This document shows positions 20,828 through 24,192 of a stretch of 24,192 nucleotides of DNA, piece after piece. Made by a program: the position numbers and the translations under genes. Source of the stretch: JBFXDW01 sp050180745 (GTDB taxonomy: Bacteria > Pseudomonadota > Alphaproteobacteria > UBA9219). The notes beneath the pieces are model-generated. The model ran no database searches, was not told the DNA's origin, and worked only from the letters and a program-made list of their open reading frames with translations. Location: assembly GCA_050180745.1 (NCBI GenBank), contig JBFXDW010000016.1, positions 1 through 24,192 on the forward strand, in the 5' to 3' direction. Numbering within the stretch: the stretch's first letter is position 1; each line of letters starts with the position of its first letter.

Positions 20828-21135
20828 GGATTCAGCATTCAGGATTCAGGGGATCTTCTTGGTTCTTTCTCTCTCAAACTTCAAAAAAAGTCCGTCATTG
20901 CGAGGAATAAGTATTGCGCGATAGCGAAAAACGAATGACGTGGCAATAGAGAGCCGAGAAATATAACCATCCGTAAACTTTGCAAGTAAAGGACTGGATC
21001 GTCACACTCCACGCATTACGCTATCGCGAGATGCGTTACGTTCGCGATTAATGGAAAGGATGTTGAGGGTTGGAAAAGAAAGAAACAGGAAGATCCCCTG
21101 AATCCTGAATGCTGAATTCTGAATGCTGATTCCTC
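20826..21135. repeat. heptamer-armed inverted-repeat element, copy C, interrupted by other repeats
   Basis: The left arm starts at 20828, directly after the kinase TGA, with three heptamers and GGGGATCTTC. The right arm, about 21092-21135, has five heptamers and the mirrored GATCCCC. Inside the arms TTCTTTCT and AGAAAGAA stretches match copies A and B. The centre is replaced by about 160 bp containing a CGTCATT/AATGACG-ended repeat (20893-20940) and a further repeat-like stretch with GCATTACGCTATCGCG. There is no open frame of note in 20828-21233. Confidence 0.85.
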
Positions 21136-21138
21136 TGA

Positions 21139-21161
21139 TTGCTGCAACGCAGCAACTTTTT
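21139..21161 (+). terminator. intrinsic terminator between the ABC1-kinase gene and pntAA
   Basis: TTGCTGC (21139-21145) pairs perfectly with GCAGCAA (21149-21155) around a three-base loop and is followed by CTTTTT. It lies just beyond repeat element C, and would separate fab/kinase transcription from the pnt operon. The pnt promoter would then lie in 21162-21240. Confidence 0.65.
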
Positions 21162-21242
21162 GCCCTTCACATATGAGATAAAATAAGGCACTTTACGCGG
21201 AATCTTTTTCTCTTCCTCACTTCTGAAGGATGTTTGTCTTCC

Positions 21243-22388
21243 ATGAAAATTTCTGTTCTTAAAGAACGTCGCCTCCATGAGAAGCGCGTTGCAGCTACGC
21301 CTGATACCGTCAAAAAGTACAAAAAGCTCGGCTATGATGTGGTCGTAGAAACAGGCGCAGGTGTTGCCTCAGCTATTCTTGATCAGGATTATCTCGCAGC
21401 CGGAGCAACAATCGCACAAACGCCGCAAGAGGCTTTAAAAAACGCCGATATTGTTCTGAAAGTGCAACGGCCTATTGTAGGCGGTGTTGATGATGAAATG
21501 ATGCCGATTCCAGAGAAAGCAACATTGATTGGAATCCTAAATCCTTATGTAGCACGTGATGAAGTCAAATCCTATGCGGAACGGAAAATAAACGCGATGG
21601 CTATGGAGCTCATGCCCCGTATTACACGCGCTCAGGTTATGGATGTGCTCTCCAGCCAATCGAATCTTGTCGGCTATCGCGCTGTACTGGATGCAGCAGC
21701 TCAGTTTGGCCGCGCCTTTCCGATGATGATGACAGCGGCAGGAACGGTTCCTCCTGCACGAGCCTTTATCATGGGCGCAGGCGTTGCGGGATTACAAGCC
21801 ATTGCAACCGCACGTCGATTGGGCGCGATGACTTCAGCAACGGATGTGCGTCCTGCCGCTAAGGAACAGGTTCAATCTTTAGGAGCTTCCTTCGTTATGG
21901 TTGAAAATGAAGAGACCAAAGAGGCCGAAACAGCGGGCGGCTACGCCAAGGAAATGAGCGAGGATTACAAAAAGCAACAAGCCGAGCTTATTGCCCAAAC
22001 CATCAAAAAACAGGACATCGTCATTACAACGGCTCTTATTCCAGGCCGTGCCGCACCACGCCTTCTCAGCAAGGAAATGGTTGAAAGCATGAAGCCCGGA
22101 TCGGTCATCGTTGATCTTGCCGTAGAGCAGGGCGGTAACTGCGAGCTTAGTGTTGCGGGCGAAGTTGTTGAGCATAATGGCGTGTTTATTATTGGTTATC
22201 ATAATATGCCCAGCCGCATTGCCGTTGATGCTTCGGCTCTTTATGCCAGAAACGTGGCTAGTTTTGTTGAGCTTTTATCCGCCAAAGAAGGGGGAACTCT
22301 GGAGATCGACTGGGAGGATGAAATCCTCAAAGCTGTTGCTCTGACCCGTGATGGCGAGGTCATTCACTCGCAGTTTCAGGAGAAATAA
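21243..22388 (+). CDS. pntAA: NAD(P) transhydrogenase subunit alpha part 1 (NAD(H)-binding domain I)
   Basis: This 381-residue soluble subunit binds NAD(H) in the proton-translocating transhydrogenase that makes NADPH at the expense of proton motive force. It matches the Rhodospirillum rubrum type: KERRLHEKRVAATPDTVKK, YAMELMPR-like AMAMELMPRITRAQ, SSQSNLVGYRAV, the FPMMMTAAGTVPPA signature, the cofactor loop MGAGVAGLQAI and PGSVIVDLAVEQGGNCELS. It ends where fused alpha subunits would continue into the membrane part, so the split three-gene form is clear. I prefer ATG 21243 (MKISVLKE) over the in-frame TTG 21234, which would be only 3 nt from GAAGGA. The next gene starts 4 nt after its stop codon, and its Shine-Dalgarno AGGAG lies inside the pntAA end. 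Confidence 0.96.
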   Translation: MKISVLKERRLHEKRVAATPDTVKKYKKLGYDVVVETGAGVASAILDQDYLAAGATIAQTPQEALKNADIVLKVQRPIVGGVDDEMMPIPEKATLIGILNPYVARDEVKSYAERKINAMAMELMPRITRAQVMDVLSSQSNLVGYRAVLDAAAQFGRAFPMMMTAAGTVPPARAFIMGAGVAGLQAIATARRLGAMTSATDVRPAAKEQVQSLGASFVMVENEETKEAETAGGYAKEMSEDYKKQQAELIAQTIKKQDIVITTALIPGRAAPRLLSKEMVESMKPGSVIVDLAVEQGGNCELSVAGEVVEHNGVFIIGYHNMPSRIAVDASALYARNVASFVELLSAKEGGTLEIDWEDEILKAVALTRDGEVIHSQFQEK

Positions 22389-22391
22389 ACC

Positions 22392-22718
22392 ATGAATAGT
22401 CAGCTACCTAAAGTGGTTGCTCAATGGATTGTCTCTTTGGCAATCTCTATTGTGTGTTGCGCAATTTTGTTTCTTCTTTTCTCGACCTACATCGTCGATA
22501 TCAAGGAACGCGCTAACATGACCGAGATCAGGCTCGAAATGTTACAAGAAAAATACAACCAGCTCACAACGGACATGAAAGCTATGCGCCATAAAATGCT
22601 GGTCCACATTGATCCTCCAAATGATGCCGAAGGACATTATAAATTAGTGCCCGTACAGACTGACGGTGAACCAAAACAGATGACAAACGACAAGAAAGGT
22701 CCTTTGACAAATGAATAA
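22392..22718 (+). CDS. small single-pass membrane protein of unknown function inside the pnt operon
   Basis: I do not recognise this 108-residue protein. It has one strong transmembrane helix at about residues 8-35 (rich in Ile, Leu, Val, with a CC pair), a charged heptad-like stretch at about 38-70 (IKERANMTEIRLEMLQEKY and on) that should form a coiled coil, and a polar C-terminal tail. A Shine-Dalgarno AGGAG lies 8 nt before the ATG. It starts 4 nt after the pntAA stop and overlaps pntAB by 8 nt, so translation is probably coupled at both ends. The standard alphaproteobacterial order is pntAA-pntAB-pntB; an extra gene here suggests an accessory subunit or assembly factor, but this is inference from position only. 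Confidence 0.85.
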   Translation: MNSQLPKVVAQWIVSLAISIVCCAILFLLFSTYIVDIKERANMTEIRLEMLQEKYNQLTTDMKAMRHKMLVHIDPPNDAEGHYKLVPVQTDGEPKQMTNDKKGPLTNE

Positions 22719-23130
22719 TAGCGCTTTAATGGACGGCTTAAACGAACTTGCAGCTCAACAAAGCAAGCTAGCGGAAATGACAACAGGTCTTGCCGAGCAG
22801 TTAAAAGAAATCGTCCAGCAAACAGTAATCTCAAACGCTGGCGGCCATGATTTTTTCCTAACGGGCTTGACGATTTTTATTCTTGCCTGCTTTGTTGGGT
22901 ATTATGTCGTATGGAGCGTTACCCCCGCACTTCATTCCCCGTTAATGGCGGTCACGAATGCTGTTTCCTCGGTCATTATTGTGGGCGCATTGATGGCGGC
23001 AGGGCTAGCCGAGACAAGCCTTTCCACATGGTTTGGTGTTGCCGCTGTTTTCTTAGCATCAATCAATATTTTCGGCGGTTTTATCGTCACACAACGCATG
23101 CTTCAAATGTATAAGAAGAAAGGAAGCTAA
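22711..23130 (+). CDS. pntAB: NAD(P) transhydrogenase subunit alpha part 2 (membrane domain)
   Basis: PntAB contributes transmembrane helices to the proton channel (domain II). The 139-residue protein has an N-terminal amphipathic segment of about 45 residues with coiled-coil character, then the family signature FVGYYVVWSVTPALHSPLM followed by AVTNAVSSVIIVGAL and two more membrane helices, ending in YKKKGS. It overlaps the preceding gene by 8 nt (ATGAATAA) and pntB starts 6 nt after its stop codon, indicating one tightly packed operon. Confidence 0.95.
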   Translation: MNNSALMDGLNELAAQQSKLAEMTTGLAEQLKEIVQQTVISNAGGHDFFLTGLTIFILACFVGYYVVWSVTPALHSPLMAVTNAVSSVIIVGALMAAGLAETSLSTWFGVAAVFLASINIFGGFIVTQRMLQMYKKKGS

Positions 23131-23135
23131 TCGCC

Positions 23136-24192
23136 ATGTTCTCTACTTTAATCCCTTACGCTTATCTAGCATCGGCGGTTTTGTTTATTTTGGCTTTGCG
23201 CGGGTTGTCTTCCCCAGAAACCGCCCAGCAAGGCAATAAGTTTGGCATGATCGGTATGACAATCGCGATCATCACGACGCTGTTACAGCCTTCCGTATCA
23301 TCTTATGGCCTCATCATTCTTGCTATAGCCGCTGGTGGCGCAATCGGTACGTTTATCGCTAAAAAGATTGAGATGACAGCGCTACCACAGCTTGTGGCTG
23401 CATTTCACTCGCTAGTTGGACTGGCAGCGGTGTTCGTAGGCATGGCTGCCTTCTTTACACCAGAAGCTTTTGGGCTTGTTCATGAAGGAATCATTCAGTC
23501 ATCATCTTTAATCGAGATTGGCCTTGGTGTTGCTATCGGTGCGATCACGTTCACAGGCTCTTTAATCGCTTTTGCCAAGTTACAAGGTATTATTGGCGGT
23601 AAGCCGCTTGTTTTCCCAATGCAACATCAGGTTAATTTATGCCTTGGGATTCTTACTCTTCTTCTTGTCGCAGGACTCGTTCTGACACAAGCGCCGATGA
23701 CGCTTTGGCTGATCGTTGGGATTACGATGTTACTTGGCTTTTTGCTGATCCTGCCTATTGGGGGCGCGGACATGCCCGTTGTTGTCTCGATGTTGAACAG
23801 CTATTCCGGCTGGGCTGCTGCTGCAACAGGTTTTACACTGCAAAATCCCTTACTGATTATCGTTGGTGCTGTTGTTGGTGCGTCAGGTGCTATCCTGAGC
23901 TACATCATGTGTAAAGGCATGAATCGTTCTATCTTCAACGTCATCTTAGGGGGCTTTGGCGCAGATTCGGATTCGCCCGCAGCCGCAGGCGTGGTGGATG
24001 ATCGTCCTGTTAAATCGGGCTCAGCAGAAGATGCAGCCTTTATCATGAAGAATGCCTCAAGCGTCATTATTGTCCCCGGATATGGCATGGCTGTTGCCCA
24101 AGCACAACATGTCTTGCGTGAGATGGCGGATCTTTTAAAGAAAAACGACGTTAAAGTTCGCTATGCTATTCATCCTGTAGCAGGACGCATGC
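23136..24192 (+). CDS. pntB: NAD(P) transhydrogenase subunit beta (3' end outside window)
   Basis: PntB supplies the remaining membrane helices and the NADP(H)-binding domain III. The 352 residues visible begin MFSTLIPYAYLASAVLFILA and contain about nine membrane helices with the signatures FHSLVGLAAVFVG, TFTGSLIAFAKLQG, GADMPVVVSMLNSYSGWA and NPLLIIVGAVVGASGAILS. The domain III start VIIVPGYGMAVAQAQH follows, the nucleotide loop contacting NADP(H). The frame runs off the right edge in RYAIHPVAGRM, so roughly the last 100-110 residues are missing compared with a usual length of about 460. ATG 23136 has AGGAAG 9 nt upstream, inside the pntAB end. Confidence 0.97.
   Translation, partial: MFSTLIPYAYLASAVLFILALRGLSSPETAQQGNKFGMIGMTIAIITTLLQPSVSSYGLIILAIAAGGAIGTFIAKKIEMTALPQLVAAFHSLVGLAAVFVGMAAFFTPEAFGLVHEGIIQSSSLIEIGLGVAIGAITFTGSLIAFAKLQGIIGGKPLVFPMQHQVNLCLGILTLLLVAGLVLTQAPMTLWLIVGITMLLGFLLILPIGGADMPVVVSMLNSYSGWAAAATGFTLQNPLLIIVGAVVGASGAILSYIMCKGMNRSIFNVILGGFGADSDSPAAAGVVDDRPVKSGSAEDAAFIMKNASSVIIVPGYGMAVAQAQHVLREMADLLKKNDVKVRYAIHPVAGRM

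Overview
The window looks like chromosomal housekeeping DNA from an alphaproteobacterium of moderate GC content. I infer this from four things: a three-gene split proton-translocating transhydrogenase (pntAA, pntAB, pntB); an ABC1/UbiB-type kinase and a COG2945-type hydrolase that resemble Rhodospirillales-like proteins; CarD; and a full Gram-negative LPS toolkit (lpxC, gmhB, hldE, hldD, lptD). The many dispersed palindromes ending in CGTCATT, and the reduced Fe-S locus, would also fit a Rickettsiales/Holosporales-like lineage. The exact taxon cannot be fixed from sequence reading alone. I see no phage, plasmid, transposase, CRISPR, tRNA or rRNA gene.

Layout. 1-2 kb: a partial alpha/beta hydrolase (-) faces away from an iscR-hscB pair that lacks the usual iscS/iscU/iscA/hscA neighbours. 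2-6 kb: gmhB (-), then a periplasmic cyclophilin, trmFO and a PPP-phosphatase-like protein that has lost its catalytic residues (all +). 6-10 kb: a large MscS-type channel (+), then yebC and ychF (-). 10-12.2 kb: lpxC and carD (+). 12.5-17.4 kb: hldD-hldE-lptD on the minus strand, probably one LPS-biogenesis transcription unit. 17.7-20.8 kb: fabD-fabG followed by an ABC1-family kinase (+). 21.2 kb to the end: pntAA, a small unknown membrane protein, pntAB and a truncated pntB (+).

How the genes fit together. gmhB, hldE and hldD cover three of the four steps to ADP-L-glycero-D-manno-heptose. lpxC commits precursor to lipid A, and lptD inserts finished LPS in the outer membrane. fabD and fabG feed fatty acids, including lipid A acyl chains. 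PntAA/AB/B supply NADPH. iscR, hscB and trmFO belong to Fe-S assembly and tRNA modification.

The most unusual content is between the genes. A family of inverted-repeat elements has arms built of tandem heptamers (consensus GGATTCA/GCATTCA). It occupies the spacers ychF/yebC, hldE/lptD and ABC1-kinase/pntAA as paired arms, and fabD/fabG, fabG/ABC1-kinase and lptD/carD as single arms. In all six places the array starts 0-20 nt after a stop codon. Each full element carries its own variants mirrored in both arms. One copy appears to have replaced the start of the ABC1-kinase gene. Other points worth a second look are an IscR-like protein with no cysteine, an HscB-like protein without the HPD motif, and the extra small protein in the pnt operon.
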